Positions 27,396 through 37,176 of a stretch of 64,000 bases of DNA are shown piece by piece. The stretch is from contig NZ_NRRR01000001.1 of NCBI RefSeq assembly GCF_016583765.1, positions 744,001-808,000 on the forward strand. The letters are read 5' to 3'. The notes below the pieces were generated by a model. That model did no database searches. It was not told the origin of the DNA and saw only the letters and a list, made by a program, of their open reading frames with translations. The translations under genes were made by a program, and so were the position numbers. Each line of letters starts with the position of its first letter. The first letter of the stretch is position 1. Origin of the DNA: Chromatium weissei (lineage in GTDB: Bacteria > Pseudomonadota > Gammaproteobacteria > Chromatiales > Chromatiaceae).

Positions 27396-27438
27396 TTCAC
27401 TTCGCAGCAATTAAAAACACTGCGTTCATTTCATGCGA

Positions 27439-28488
27439 TTAACGTCCACCAATTCCACGCATTCGCGCAAAATCCAGCATTCGTTGAATAGGCATCACCG
27501 CCCGTTCTCGAATTGCTGAATCAATGACAATTTCTTGATCGCCATTGCGCAACACCTCCGCAAGATTCTGTAACGCATTCATTCCCATCCACGGACAGTG
27601 GGCGCAACTTTCGCAGGTCGCACCTTCACCCGCAGTCGGCGCAGGAATCAGCGTTTTGTGCGGTGCGAGCTGGCGCATTTTCCAGAAAATTCCCGCGTCG
27701 GTGGCGACGATAAATGTTTGATTTGGCAACTCAACCACCGCTTTGATGAGCTGCGTGGTCGAGCCAACGACCTGCGCTTGATCAACGATGTCAGTCGGCG
27801 CTTCTGGATGCACGAGCACCGCCGCATCGGGATGAAGTTTGCGCACTCGCGCCAGCGCCACCGCCTTAAATTCCTCATGCACGATGCAGGCACCATTCCA
27901 CAACAGCATGTCTGCGCCCGTCACCTGCGCGATGTAATGACCCAGATGTTTGTCGGGAGCCCAGAGAATTTTCTGATTCTGCGCTTTCAAATGTTCAACG
28001 ATGGGCAGCGCGATGCTGGAAGTCACGACCCAATCCGCTCGCGCTTTCACCTCGGCGCTGGTGTTGGCGTAAACGACCACGGTGTGATCGGGATGCGCAT
28101 CGCAAAAAGCACTGAACGTGTCCGCCGGACAACCTTCATCCAGCGAGCAGGTCGCCTGCAAATTCGGCATCAGCACGCGCTTTTCAGGATTGAGAATCTT
28201 CGCGGTTTCACCCATAAACCGCACGCCGCACACGACCAGCGTGGTGGCATTCGTCGCCGCGCCAAACCGCGCCATTTCTAACGAATCGGCAACACAACCG
28301 CCGCTGGTTTCGGCAAGTTCCTGTAAATCATCATCGGTGTAATAGTGCGCGACCAGCACCGCGTTATTGGCACGCAGCAGCGCGAGAATGTCCGCTTTGA
28401 GATCAGCCTTCTCGGCGGCAGTCAGACTCGGCCACTGTGGATGTGGCGGAACAGTGATCAGCGGTTGCGGTGGAAGTGGTTGGTGCAT
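27439..28488 (-). CDS. nadA: Quinolinate synthase A
   Basis: Condenses iminoaspartate with dihydroxyacetone phosphate to quinolinate in de novo NAD synthesis, using a 4Fe-4S cluster. The 349-residue product has the three expected cluster cysteines, in [23 protein letters not shown] and [10 protein letters not shown], plus substrate-binding [14 protein letters not shown] and [12 protein letters not shown]. It lies 3 bp downstream of the dynamin-like GTPase on the same strand, so the two are probably cotranscribed. nadB and nadC are not in the window. Confidence 0.96.
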   Translation of the reverse strand: MHQPLPPQPLITVPPHPQWPSLTAAEKADLKADILALLRANNAVLVAHYYTDDDLQELAETSGGCVADSLEMARFGAATNATTLVVCGVRFMGETAKILNPEKRVLMPNLQATCSLDEGCPADTFSAFCDAHPDHTVVVYANTSAEVKARADWVVTSSIALPIVEHLKAQNQKILWAPDKHLGHYIAQVTGADMLLWNGACIVHEEFKAVALARVRKLHPDAAVLVHPEAPTDIVDQAQVVGSTTQLIKAVVELPNQTFIVATDAGIFWKMRQLAPHKTLIPAPTAGEGATCESCAHCPWMGMNALQNLAEVLRNGDQEIVIDSAIRERAVMPIQRMLDFARMRGIGGR

Positions 28489-28491
28489 GAT

Positions 28492-29985
28492 TCAGCTTCC
28501 GATTCCAAATTTGAAAAATTGGCGCGGCGCAGTAGCCACTGGCTCGCGGACACCTCGCGGATTGGTGAAACGTTCATTCAGCGTCTGAATATAACTTTCA
28601 CAACCTTGCAGCACTTCATCTATTTCAGCGCGAGATTTGCGATTCCAACCGACTGGTCGACCTAATAAAATGGTGCGCCAAAAGCGCGTATTGCGATGAA
28701 AAGTTGCCAACACATTACCCGGTGAATGACGTTGTTCAATTTGCGCCCGCAACCAAGGCAATACACTCATTGCTGCCAATTTGCGTATTCCAAAATGTCC
28801 ACCAATCAACGCCAGCATCAATAGCGTTTCAAACCACGCCACGCCACCTTCAATTGAATTGAGGACATCCAACCACTGCGCTTGATAATGCAAAGCGTGC
28901 CAATGTCCGGCATTCACACTCCAACTCATAAATCCAATAACCAACGCAATGAGAATTGCAGCATCTGCAAGTAAAGTGCGATTACGCCAGCGCCTTAATG
29001 CCGTTTTCAATAATGGCACGGCATTTTGCTCAACATCGGTGGCGCTTTTACGCAATGCAGCGACAATACGATAAGCGCGTTCAATTTCCACTCGCTCCAT
29101 ACGCTGATAAATCTCACCGAGATCTTCATCACGCTTTTTTTCAAAACGCTGGCGGCGATGTTCATCGGGAATATGCGTCGGTGAATCCAAACTATAAATC
29201 GTATAAAACCGCCCAGCCGTCAATCCCGCTTCACCCATTGCGCGCAGCCAAGCGGCGACAACATCTTCAGGATTATCTTCATTCGCAGCAGTATCTAATT
29301 GATTGAGAATATAAAGAAACTTTCCAGAATCTGGACGATTGATCGTTTCTTTTACCAGATGTTTTAGCGTATCGCGCATTGCGCCCGGTTCTGGATGCCG
29401 CGCATCAAATAGCACCAGCACTAAATCCGATAAATCAATCATGTGATGGCTAATGCGCAAAACGGCAGTACGCTGGGCATCGGCATCAAAGCCCGGCGAA
29501 TCAATTAAAATCTTGCCGCGCAGCCGCTCACTGCAAGATGTTTTCAATTGAAGATAAGCATCAATACGATTGCCTTCGCCATTGGCGGCGGCGTTAATGT
29601 CTTGCGACATGCGATAAAACGGAAAGCGTGGATCAGAATCGAGTGACACGCCGGGCAATGAATGACTTGTTGATTCAGGGCTATACACAACGACGGTAAA
29701 GCGATCATCAACGGCTTGATTGCCAGTTCGCTGTAGTTTTTGTCCTAAATAATTATTGACAAAGGTGGATTTGCCGGCAGAAAAAGTACCGAGAATTGAA
29801 ATTAACGGCCACCATGGAATTTGATTGGCAAAAGATTGATTGGTTTCTAAAAGCCCAATACGATAAGCAATTTGATCGAGCGCACGAAAACTCTGCACGG
29901 TATTGAGTAACACCGGATTTTCTTGCCCTAAATGTAATTCCAATTCGTGTAAGCGTTGCGCAATGGCATCGGATGATGAAGTCAT
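28492..29985 (-). CDS. Dynamin-like membrane GTPase
   Basis: A 497-residue GTPase. G1 is GTFSAGKST near residue 55, G3 is IDSPGFDAD near 150, and G4 is LNQLDTA, a variant of NKxD. Helical region 260-330 leads to two hydrophobic segments (LADAAILIALVIGFMSW and FETLLMLALIGGHFGI), matching bacterial dynamin-like proteins that anchor in membranes. The function of this subgroup is unknown; membrane remodelling or repair is an inference. ATG 29985 is chosen over a TTG 15 bases earlier. Adjacent to nadA, which gives no functional hint. Confidence 0.8.
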   Translation of the reverse strand: MTSSSDAIAQRLHELELHLGQENPVLLNTVQSFRALDQIAYRIGLLETNQSFANQIPWWPLISILGTFSAGKSTFVNNYLGQKLQRTGNQAVDDRFTVVVYSPESTSHSLPGVSLDSDPRFPFYRMSQDINAAANGEGNRIDAYLQLKTSCSERLRGKILIDSPGFDADAQRTAVLRISHHMIDLSDLVLVLFDARHPEPGAMRDTLKHLVKETINRPDSGKFLYILNQLDTAANEDNPEDVVAAWLRAMGEAGLTAGRFYTIYSLDSPTHIPDEHRRQRFEKKRDEDLGEIYQRMERVEIERAYRIVAALRKSATDVEQNAVPLLKTALRRWRNRTLLADAAILIALVIGFMSWSVNAGHWHALHYQAQWLDVLNSIEGGVAWFETLLMLALIGGHFGIRKLAAMSVLPWLRAQIEQRHSPGNVLATFHRNTRFWRTILLGRPVGWNRKSRAEIDEVLQGCESYIQTLNERFTNPRGVREPVATAPRQFFKFGIGS

Positions 29986-30000
29986 GGCTGTGATTCTCAA

Positions 30001-30374
30001 CAGGGTACGTTTTTCATTCTAAAAAAGCGTTTGGATGTTACACCGAGCGCAATACGCATTGCGAATGGCAATGAAATAAGGTTCAACATGATTATTCTAG
30101 TGTGATGCGAACTGGTGGATGCTGCAAAGTCACACGGCGAGCGTGGCGGACTTTTTTAGTGTGTCATGTTACGCTTTCAAAAATCGCACAACGATAATAG
30201 GCAAGAATAGGCAAGCTGCAAACAACCTGAAATGTTGCTGTTTGACGCATTCAAAACCATTGACTGCGATGAAACTGATTTCGCTTTAGAACTGCCGTCC
30301 GCCTTTTCAACATCCATCCGCGATGCACTGCGGCGGGCATTTGGACTCAAAAATAGTGTTTGGTGTGCAATCCG
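30001..30374. other. Non-coding region upstream of the RND operon
   Basis: 374 bp between the divergent GTPase and RND adaptor genes. A perfect 10-bp tandem repeat AATAGGCAAG lies at 30196-30205 and 30206-30215. A 61-codon frame inside the region lacks a ribosome site and is not considered a gene. No convincing sigma-70 pair or RNA gene was seen. Confidence 0.5.
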
Positions 30375-31550
30375 ATGGGAATACAGAGAAAGATCATTTC
30401 TGCTGCGTGTCTGCTAATCCTCTCCGTCTCCGCTCCCCTGAGTTTGGCTGATTCCGCGTCACAAAACGCATTGCGTCAAGCACTTGGCGATTCAGTCATC
30501 GTGCAACAGATGCAGGGTGCGCCAACGGTGTCAATCGGCGGCACGGTGATTGCCTACAAAGAAGTCACACTGGCCGCGCAATTGCCGGGACGCGTGACCT
30601 TCATTGCTGGACGCGAGGGAGATTCATTTGAAAATAGCGCCTTACTGGTCGCTATTGGCGATGAAGAATTGCTGGCAAATCGGCGCGCACTGTTGGCGCA
30701 AATGGCCACTGCAGATGCGCAATTACGCAATGCCGGTGTGCAATACGATCGAGAAATAGATTCACCGCAGTCGCGCACCGCGCCCGGTGGCATGGGTTTA
30801 CCCAATTTATTCGATCAGATGTTCACGCGTCCGGCCGAGAGTTTCATGGGTGATCGTAATCGTGGTTCGGAACGTTCTGCGGATTTATTTGCGTCGGGCA
30901 TTCAAATTCAGCAAGCGCGTAACACGCTGGCGCAGTTGCAAGCCGAATTGCAGGCACTGGATTCCAAGATTCGTGATGCGCGCAGCATTGCGCCATTTAG
31001 CGGTGTGATCGTGAAGAAATTTGTCGAAGTGGGTGACACGGTGCAGCCCGGAACACCACTGCTGAATTTCGCCGATGTCGAATATCTGCAAGTTGAAGTG
31101 GAGATTCCAGCGCGGCTGCGCTCCGCATTGAAAGAAGGGCAGATGGTTGAAGCTGAACTTGATCCCAGCAATCGCCGCGTGCCGGCGCGAGTGGCGCACA
31201 TTTTTCCGATGGCCGATCCGCAACGACACACGGTGAAAATCAAATTTGATTTGCCGCAGGGCGTGTCGGAGCCGGGCATGTATGCGCGAGTGTTGATACC
31301 CGATACCACGATGGCCAGCGCCGCGAATCCGCTCATTCCGAAAACGGCGGTGCGTTACAACGGCAGCTTGCCGGGCGTGTATGTCGTCACTGACAACGGT
31401 GAACCAACGTTGCGTTTGATTCGTGTCGGTGAAGAAATCGGCAATGACTCCGTCACGGTGTTGAGTGGTTTGAAAGTGGGTGAACGCGTGTTGGTTAATC
31501 CGAGTCCAAATGTCAGTGCGGGCTGGGCAAAGGATGGCGCGAGTCACTAA
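30375..31550 (+). CDS. RND efflux periplasmic adaptor (HlyD/AcrA family)
   Basis: Membrane-fusion protein of 391 residues linking an RND pump to an outer-membrane channel. Signal peptide with core ISAACLLILSVSAPLSLA, a split biotinyl-lipoyl domain (KEVTLAAQLPGRVTFIAGRE and APFSGVIVKKFVEVGDTVQPG), a short helical hairpin (IQQARNTLAQLQAELQALD), a beta-barrel, and a C-terminal membrane-proximal domain (LIPKTAVRYNG, VLSGLKVGERVLV). The ATG at 30375 is preferred to a TTG at 30360. The signal peptide is followed directly by the mature domain without a lipobox Cys. The pump gene follows after 66 bp. No TolC-like gene is nearby. Confidence 0.88.
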   Translation: MGIQRKIISAACLLILSVSAPLSLADSASQNALRQALGDSVIVQQMQGAPTVSIGGTVIAYKEVTLAAQLPGRVTFIAGREGDSFENSALLVAIGDEELLANRRALLAQMATADAQLRNAGVQYDREIDSPQSRTAPGGMGLPNLFDQMFTRPAESFMGDRNRGSERSADLFASGIQIQQARNTLAQLQAELQALDSKIRDARSIAPFSGVIVKKFVEVGDTVQPGTPLLNFADVEYLQVEVEIPARLRSALKEGQMVEAELDPSNRRVPARVAHIFPMADPQRHTVKIKFDLPQGVSEPGMYARVLIPDTTMASAANPLIPKTAVRYNGSLPGVYVVTDNGEPTLRLIRVGEEIGNDSVTVLSGLKVGERVLVNPSPNVSAGWAKDGASH

Positions 31551-31616
31551 ACGCGATTTTGACTGCTGAAGCCGCCGCGTGGCGACACTGCTTGAAATAA
31601 TCAGGATTTGCTTTCA

Positions 31617-34600
31617 ATGAACGAAAAAGTGCTTCCACAAGTAGAACCCGACAGCCAGTCGCCGCAATCGGGATTTAGAACGGATGATGAATATCTGGGG
31701 CTGGCTGGACGTGCGGCAAAATTCTTCATTCGGTCGCCGCTGTCGCCGTTGTTTTATGTGGCCATGTTGATGATGGGGCTGCTGGGATTGCTGATGACAC
31801 CGCGTCAGGAAGACCCACAAATCTCAGTGCCAATGATCGACATCATGATTGATTACCCGGGCGCTTCGGCGCAGCAGGTTGCCAATTTGGCAACCCAGCC
31901 GCTCGAACGAATTATGAGCGAGATTCCGGGTATCAAGCACGTTTACTCCGCCTCCCAACGCGGGCAAGGCATTGTAACCATTGAATATGAAGTCGGCCAG
32001 AAGATGGGTCCGTCGCTGGTCAAGGTGAATGACAAACTCGCCTCCAACATGGACAAAATTCCACCGGGAATGCTGCCACCGCTGGTGAAGAGCAAAGGCA
32101 TTGACGATGTGCCGGTCGTGACCCTGACGCTGTGGTCGAAGGATTTGGATCAAGACGGTGTGCCGGATGTCGATGATGGACAGTTGCGCTTGCTGGCGCA
32201 GGACACCTTGCAAGCCATCAAACAGGTCAAGGATACCGGTAACACGTTGATCGTCGGCGGTCGCCGCGAGCAGGTCACGATCAACGTTTCGCCGGAGAAA
32301 CTCGCCGGTTATCAAATCAGTCTCGATCAGGTCGCGCAAACGCTGAAAAGTGCCAATGCCGAAGCGACGGCTGGCGGCGTTGAAGCCAGCGGTTCACATT
32401 TCAGCGTGACCACTGGCGCGTTTTTGACCAGCGCCGAGGACATTAAACGACTGGTCGTTGGCACCTTTAACGACGTGCCGGTGTACATGCGCGATGTCGC
32501 TGAAGTGGCATTGGAATCAGAAGATGCTGCGCAATTGGTTGCGTATTACACCGGCCCAGCCAGCGCGACGGAAACGCGTGCGGATGGACGACCGGCAGTC
32601 ACCATTGCGGTGGCAAAAAAAGAATTGACCAACGGAGTCACGGTCGCGCAGGCAATTTTGGATCGCGTTGAAGAACTGAAAGGCTCGCGCATTCCCGACA
32701 ATGTGGAAGTCAGTGTCACGCGCAATTACGGGCAAACTGCCGATCAAAAAGTCTCCGAACTCATTCTAAAACTCATCAAAGCAACTCTATTTGTGGTGAT
32801 TTTGGTGTTGCTGGCGTTTCGTGCCCTGCGACCAGCGATTGTCGTCATGTTGGTGATTCCGGTTGTGCTGTTTATGACCGTTTTCACGGCTTGGGTGAGC
32901 AATTTCACGATTGATCGCGTGAGTCTATTTGCATTGATTTTCTCCATCGGCATTCTGGTCGATGACGCAATTGTCGTGATTGAAAACATTTACCGGCGCT
33001 GGTTAGAAAGCGGTCAAACCGATGAAGAAACCGCCGTCGATGCCGTGCGCGAAGTCGGCAATCCGACCATTTTGGCGACCTTCACCGTCATCGCGGCGCT
33101 GCTGCCGATGGGTTTTGTCAGCGGCATGATGGGCCCGTACATGGCTCCGATTCCGGTGCTCGGCTCGGTGGCGATGTTCATTTCACTGTTCGCTGCCTTC
33201 GCATTTACGCCCTATCTCGCCATTTCGAGTTGGCTACGTCCGTCAATGGGTTACCTCAAGACTGCTGAAATTCGTGAACATCGCGGCGCGGAACGGATGG
33301 AAACGTTTTTTCGCCGCATTCTCATGCCGCTGATTGAAGATCGGCGCAAACGGCGAACATTTCGGCTGATGTTGTGGGGCAGTTTTTTGGTTGCCTGCTC
33401 GTTTTTCTATTTTCATCTGGTCGCAGTCAAGATGATGCCGCTGGATAACAAACCGGAATTCTCGGTGGTTATCGACATGCCCGAAGGCACGGCGCTGCCA
33501 GTGACGGCCAATCTGGCGCAGCGCATGGCAGAACAGTTGCGCACACTGCCGGAGGTCATCGCCATTCAGCTTTACGCTGGCACGGCACGACCATTCGATT
33601 TCAACGGCATGGTGCGTCATTACTATCTGCGTCAAGACCCTTGGAATGGCGAGTTGCAGGTGCAGTTGACAGACAAACACGACCGCAAACGCACCAGTCA
33701 CCAAATTGCGACGCAAGCCCGTGAATTACTTACTCAATTAGCACAAGACGCTGGCGCTAAAATTGCCGTCGTGGAAATGCCGCCGGGGCCGCCGGTGTTG
33801 CAATCGGTCGTGGCGGAAATTCACGGTCCATCAGCAGAATTGCGCCGCGAGTTCGCCCGCGATGTCACTGGTTTCTTTGAACAAGCTGAAAGTGCGCGAG
33901 ATGTCGATAATTATCTGCGCGCTCCCTACGATTATTGGCGCTTCGATGTCGACACCGAGAAAGCGGTGCGGCGCGGAATTTCGGTCGATACGATCAACCG
34001 CAATTTAGCGATGGCGCTGGGTGGCGCGCCGATGGGCGACATCAAACAGCAAGCTGGTCGCCAAAGTGGTCACGAAGCAACGCAGATTGTGCTGCAAGTG
34101 CCACTGGCGGAGCGGTCACAAATTCAACGCCTCGGTGATTTGCCAATTCAATCGAATCAGTCAAATCAGCAGCAAACCGTGCCGTTGAGCGAACTGGGAC
34201 AATTCCAACGCACACCGGAAGAAGACATCATTTATCACAAGGACTTACGTCCGGTGGAATATGTGGTGGCGGATGTCGGCGGACGACTGGCAGCGCCGGT
34301 GTACGCGATGTTTCAAATTCAGGATTTGATGGCAGCGCGAAATTACACCGCACCCGATGGCAGCACACCGGCCGCTGGCGGCAGCTTCAACGACGCTTTT
34401 TATTGGCTCGGACCACCTCCGACAAATAACAAGATGTCGTGGGAATGGGCGGGCGAATGGACGGTCACTTACGAAACCTTCCGTGATATGGGCGCGGCAT
34501 TCGTGGTCGCATTGGTGCTGATTTACATTCTGGTCGTGTGGGAATTTGGCAATTTCCGCATTCCGCTGGTCATCATGGCTCCCATTCCGTTGACTTTGCT

Positions 34601-35414
34601 GGGCATTATTCCTGCGCATTCATTGATGTTTGCGCTGGGCATGGGCGGAGAATTCACTGCAACTTCAATGATCGGTTGGATCGCGTTGGCGGGAATCATC
34701 GTGCGCAATTCAATTCTGCTGGTCGATTTTGCGATTCACGAAATTCATACGGGCGTGGCAGTGGATGAAGCAATGATTCGCGCCTGTAAAATTCGCACCC
34801 GCCCGATTTTGATTACCGCGCTGGCGCTGGTCGCCGGTTCGAGCGTCATCATCACCGACCCAATTTTTCAAGGCATGGCGATTTCGTTGCTGTCTGGCGT
34901 GTTGGTGTCAACGGTGCTGACCTTGATCGTGATTCCACTCGGCTGCGTGGCGGCGAGTAAAGACATGTGCGAAATCGCTGGCGCAACTGCTCCGCCCGGC
35001 GTGTCGTTGCCCTGTCGTTTGATGAATAAGAAAGGTAAAACGGGACAACGCGGACTGTTCGGTTGGATCGCTGAAATTGTGACGCTGGTGTTTTATGCGC
35101 TGCGCGGCATCGGCTTGCTGCTGTGGGAAGCCTTCAAAGGATTGCTGCCACAAAAACCGAAAAAGCCAAGGGTGACACCAAAACCTGCACCGTCAGCGGT
35201 GGCGGAACCGAAGTCCGAGGATGCGGCTTTGAAATGCGATGTTGATGCGCCAGCGGCAGAATCTTCAGCAAAATCAAATTCTTCTTCAACGAAAAAAGCG
35301 ACTTCAGTCGCCGAAGCGCCAGCAGCGAAACCGGCGGCGGCATCTCCAAAGAAGCCATCACGGCGCGGCATTCGGTTGAAAACGGATGATGATTCCGATC
35401 AGGATAAATCCTAA
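31617..35414 (+). CDS. RND efflux pump inner-membrane permease with C-terminal tail
   Basis: Proton-driven exporter of 1265 residues with the RND plan: N-terminal helix, two large periplasmic loops and 12 helices. The proton-relay region in helix 4 is [17 protein letters not shown]. Two features are unusual. Periplasmic residues 176-187 form an EF-hand-like loop, [12 protein letters not shown]. The C-terminus extends about 100 residues past the last helices with a Lys/Ala/Ser/Pro-rich tail ending in acidic residues. The last helix region also holds an insert with two Cys ([13 protein letters not shown]). Substrate unknown; the sequence looks more like divergent HAE-type than CusA. AGGA lies about 10 bases before the ATG at 31617. 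Confidence 0.9.
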   Translation: MNEKVLPQVEPDSQSPQSGFRTDDEYLGLAGRAAKFFIRSPLSPLFYVAMLMMGLLGLLMTPRQEDPQISVPMIDIMIDYPGASAQQVANLATQPLERIMSEIPGIKHVYSASQRGQGIVTIEYEVGQKMGPSLVKVNDKLASNMDKIPPGMLPPLVKSKGIDDVPVVTLTLWSKDLDQDGVPDVDDGQLRLLAQDTLQAIKQVKDTGNTLIVGGRREQVTINVSPEKLAGYQISLDQVAQTLKSANAEATAGGVEASGSHFSVTTGAFLTSAEDIKRLVVGTFNDVPVYMRDVAEVALESEDAAQLVAYYTGPASATETRADGRPAVTIAVAKKELTNGVTVAQAILDRVEELKGSRIPDNVEVSVTRNYGQTADQKVSELILKLIKATLFVVILVLLAFRALRPAIVVMLVIPVVLFMTVFTAWVSNFTIDRVSLFALIFSIGILVDDAIVVIENIYRRWLESGQTDEETAVDAVREVGNPTILATFTVIAALLPMGFVSGMMGPYMAPIPVLGSVAMFISLFAAFAFTPYLAISSWLRPSMGYLKTAEIREHRGAERMETFFRRILMPLIEDRRKRRTFRLMLWGSFLVACSFFYFHLVAVKMMPLDNKPEFSVVIDMPEGTALPVTANLAQRMAEQLRTLPEVIAIQLYAGTARPFDFNGMVRHYYLRQDPWNGELQVQLTDKHDRKRTSHQIATQARELLTQLAQDAGAKIAVVEMPPGPPVLQSVVAEIHGPSAELRREFARDVTGFFEQAESARDVDNYLRAPYDYWRFDVDTEKAVRRGISVDTINRNLAMALGGAPMGDIKQQAGRQSGHEATQIVLQVPLAERSQIQRLGDLPIQSNQSNQQQTVPLSELGQFQRTPEEDIIYHKDLRPVEYVVADVGGRLAAPVYAMFQIQDLMAARNYTAPDGSTPAAGGSFNDAFYWLGPPPTNNKMSWEWAGEWTVTYETFRDMGAAFVVALVLIYILVVWEFGNFRIPLVIMAPIPLTLLGIIPAHSLMFALGMGGEFTATSMIGWIALAGIIVRNSILLVDFAIHEIHTGVAVDEAMIRACKIRTRPILITALALVAGSSVIITDPIFQGMAISLLSGVLVSTVLTLIVIPLGCVAASKDMCEIAGATAPPGVSLPCRLMNKKGKTGQRGLFGWIAEIVTLVFYALRGIGLLLWEAFKGLLPQKPKKPRVTPKPAPSAVAEPKSEDAALKCDVDAPAAESSAKSNSSSTKKATSVAEAPAAKPAAASPKKPSRRGIRLKTDDDSDQDKS

Positions 35415-35419
35415 ATTCC

Positions 35420-35716
35420 GTGTGGAAGCATCGTTTACTGCTGTCAGCGTTGGCATTGTTCATGTTTGATGCCGCCGCTGAGGAAAATCCTTCTGATCCC
35501 CCTGTTCAAGGGGGTTTTCCTTTTTCCGCCTTTCACCTCAAAGCGCCGGAAGAATTTGCAACGACACCCGCGTATCGATTTCGTGGTGATCCGCCATTTG
35601 GTCAACGCGATCAACGTTTTTCTGATGACACCGACACTTACCATTTCAGACCACTTTCGGAACGCGAAAAAGCGCAGCGGCAATCGCCATTCGGATGGCG
35701 ACCACTGAATCGCTAA
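35420..35716 (+). CDS. Small predicted secreted protein, 98 aa
   Basis: A GTG-initiated frame 5 bp after the RND gene. It encodes a signal peptide (LLLSALALFMFDAAA) and a short hydrophilic mature part rich in Phe, Arg and Pro that ends FGWRPLNR. Family not recognised. The DNA at 35498-35514 forms a CCCCCT-GTTCA-AGGGGG palindrome followed by T-rich sequence, read as DPPVQGG in the protein. Either a short palindromic repeat has inserted in frame, or the frame is spurious and the palindrome is a terminator for the pump gene. Open frame through the repeat and a plausible signal peptide favour a real gene. Confidence 0.5.
   Translation: MWKHRLLLSALALFMFDAAAEENPSDPPVQGGFPFSAFHLKAPEEFATTPAYRFRGDPPFGQRDQRFSDDTDTYHFRPLSEREKAQRQSPFGWRPLNR
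35498..35525 (+). repeat. Terminator-like palindromic repeat inside a reading frame
   Basis: CCCCCT (35498-35503), loop GTTCA, AGGGGG (35509-35514), then TTTTCCTTTTT. It has the form of an intrinsic terminator and of short palindromic repeats dispersed in many proteobacterial genomes. It lies 84 bp after the RND stop and inside the 98-codon frame. Confidence 0.6.
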
Positions 35717-35751
35717 TGCGGCATTGATGAAGCAATTGAGGAGAATAAAAA

Positions 35752-36519
35752 GTGAAAATTCAAAGAACAATGCAAATTTTACTGCTTGCCAGCACTCTGT
35801 TGACGTTCAACACACAAGCAGCAGACACGGTGCAATTTTCGGCGGACATGGTCAGTAGTGGACCGAATGCAGCAGCGACAACGGGCAAGATGTTCATCGG
35901 TGATGGGCGTGTGCGCATCGAAATGAAACAGGATGGACGTGAATTGGTACGCATTCACGATCAACAGCGGCGTGTGGAATGGATTCTGTTTCCAGCCGAG
36001 AAACGGTATTTGGAAAATGCTGCGCCGACCGGCGATAACCGCGCTCCGCCTTCACCACCTTCGGCAGAAGATAATCCCTGTGCTGGACTGCAAGATGTGA
36101 CTTGTCAGCGTATTGGCGTGGAACAGGTCGGCGGACGCGATGCGATTAAATGGGAAATGACCGTCACACGAGACGGTAAAACCTTGACCGGAGCGCAATG
36201 GCTCGATGTGCAGCGCGGGCTGCCGGTGAAATATGTCATGCCTAATGGTCAGTCGATGGAGTTGACGCTGCTCGAAACGGAGACGCGCAACGGACGCGAT
36301 GTAGAGAAATGGGAAATGGTGGTTCGAATTCCCGATCAAGCGCCACTGCGAACGCTGCAATGGTATGACCCACAGCTTAAATTGGCGGTGCGTGAAGAAT
36401 TTCCTGATGGCAATGTGCGTGCGTTGGAGCATCTTCAGCTCGGTGCACAACCGGATGATTTATTTCGTGTTCCAGCAGATTACACGCGCATGGAACCCGC
36501 GCCTTCAGCCGCACAATGA
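35752..36519 (+). CDS. Predicted periplasmic protein, DUF4412/LolA-like
   Basis: A 255-residue exported protein: signal peptide cleaved near TQAAD, then a beta-rich domain with alternating strands (GRVRIEMKQDGRELVRIHDQ, AIKWEMTVTRDGKTLTG, EKWEMVVRIPDQ) resembling DUF4412 or a half-LolA barrel. Pro-rich residues 97-107 form a linker before two Cys (NPCAGL and VTCQR), which may pair. GTG start with AGGAG 8 bases upstream. Position between the RND pump and the ParA ATPase suggests it is part of the same operon, perhaps a lipid- or substrate-handling accessory; this is inference. Confidence 0.6.
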   Translation: MKIQRTMQILLLASTLLTFNTQAADTVQFSADMVSSGPNAAATTGKMFIGDGRVRIEMKQDGRELVRIHDQQRRVEWILFPAEKRYLENAAPTGDNRAPPSPPSAEDNPCAGLQDVTCQRIGVEQVGGRDAIKWEMTVTRDGKTLTGAQWLDVQRGLPVKYVMPNGQSMELTLLETETRNGRDVEKWEMVVRIPDQAPLRTLQWYDPQLKLAVREEFPDGNVRALEHLQLGAQPDDLFRVPADYTRMEPAPSAAQ

Positions 36520-36532
36520 GGCGATTGCTTCC

Positions 36533-37165
36533 ATGATTACGATTGTCGGCAGTCTCAAAGGTGGTTCGGGTAAAAGTACCCTGACTTTTAATCTAGCGGT
36601 GTGGCTGGCGCTGGCCGAGATCAACGTGACTCTGATTGACGTTGATCCACAAGCGACGCTCTCGGATGTGATTGAAGTGCGCAACGAGGAAAAATTTACA
36701 CCAACACTCACGGTGCTGGGACGCGAAGCCCTGACCGCCGATCAACGACATACAGCGCCGGAAACGCTCATCGACGTTGGCACCTCGGACATGGACAGTA
36801 TGCGGTTGGCACTGACGCTCTGTGATCGCGTGGTCGTGCCCGTACCGCCATCACAAGCGGATTTATGGTCAACCCAGCGGTATTTGCAATTAATTGCAAC
36901 AATTGAACGGAAAAAACCACTCGAAATCATTGGTTTTATCAATCGCGGCGATACCCATCACGGCGTACAGGAAACCAATGAAACCGCCGCCGCGTTAATG
37001 GCTTTATCGGGTCTTCGTTTTATAAAACCGCGTCTTTCTCAGCGCACCGTATTTCGACGCTCATTCAGCGAAGGATTAGCGGTCTTTGAACTCGAATCAC
37101 GTGGCAAAGCTGCCCGCGAGTTTATGGGATTGGCAGCGGCACTTTATCCGCATCTCGTCAGCTAG
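36533..37165 (+). CDS. Orphan ParA/MinD-family ATPase
   Basis: A 210-residue P-loop ATPase with the deviant Walker A KGGSGKST (residues 9-16), Walker A' IDVDPQATLSD, and a Walker B-type switch (TLIDVGTSDMDSM). No parB, chromosome-partition gene or DNA-binding helix-turn-helix accompanies it, so it is likely a cargo-positioning or membrane-linked ParA rather than a segregation protein. GAGG lies about 11 bases before the ATG at 36533. It follows the DUF4412-like gene by 13 bp and precedes the Met-heptad membrane protein by 11 bp. The small size fits orphan ParA proteins. Confidence 0.8.
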   Translation: MITIVGSLKGGSGKSTLTFNLAVWLALAEINVTLIDVDPQATLSDVIEVRNEEKFTPTLTVLGREALTADQRHTAPETLIDVGTSDMDSMRLALTLCDRVVVPVPPSQADLWSTQRYLQLIATIERKKPLEIIGFINRGDTHHGVQETNETAAALMALSGLRFIKPRLSQRTVFRRSFSEGLAVFELESRGKAAREFMGLAAALYPHLVS

Positions 37166-37176
37166 GTTAATTGATT

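Noticed and set aside
30232..30417. 61-codon open frame upstream of the RND adaptor
   Set aside because: No ribosome site, overlaps the adaptor start in another frame, and the product has no recognisable pattern.
36365..36532. N-terminal extension of the ParA protein
   Set aside because: It overlaps the DUF4412-like gene out of frame; the ATG at 36533 puts the Walker A motif at residue 9 as expected.
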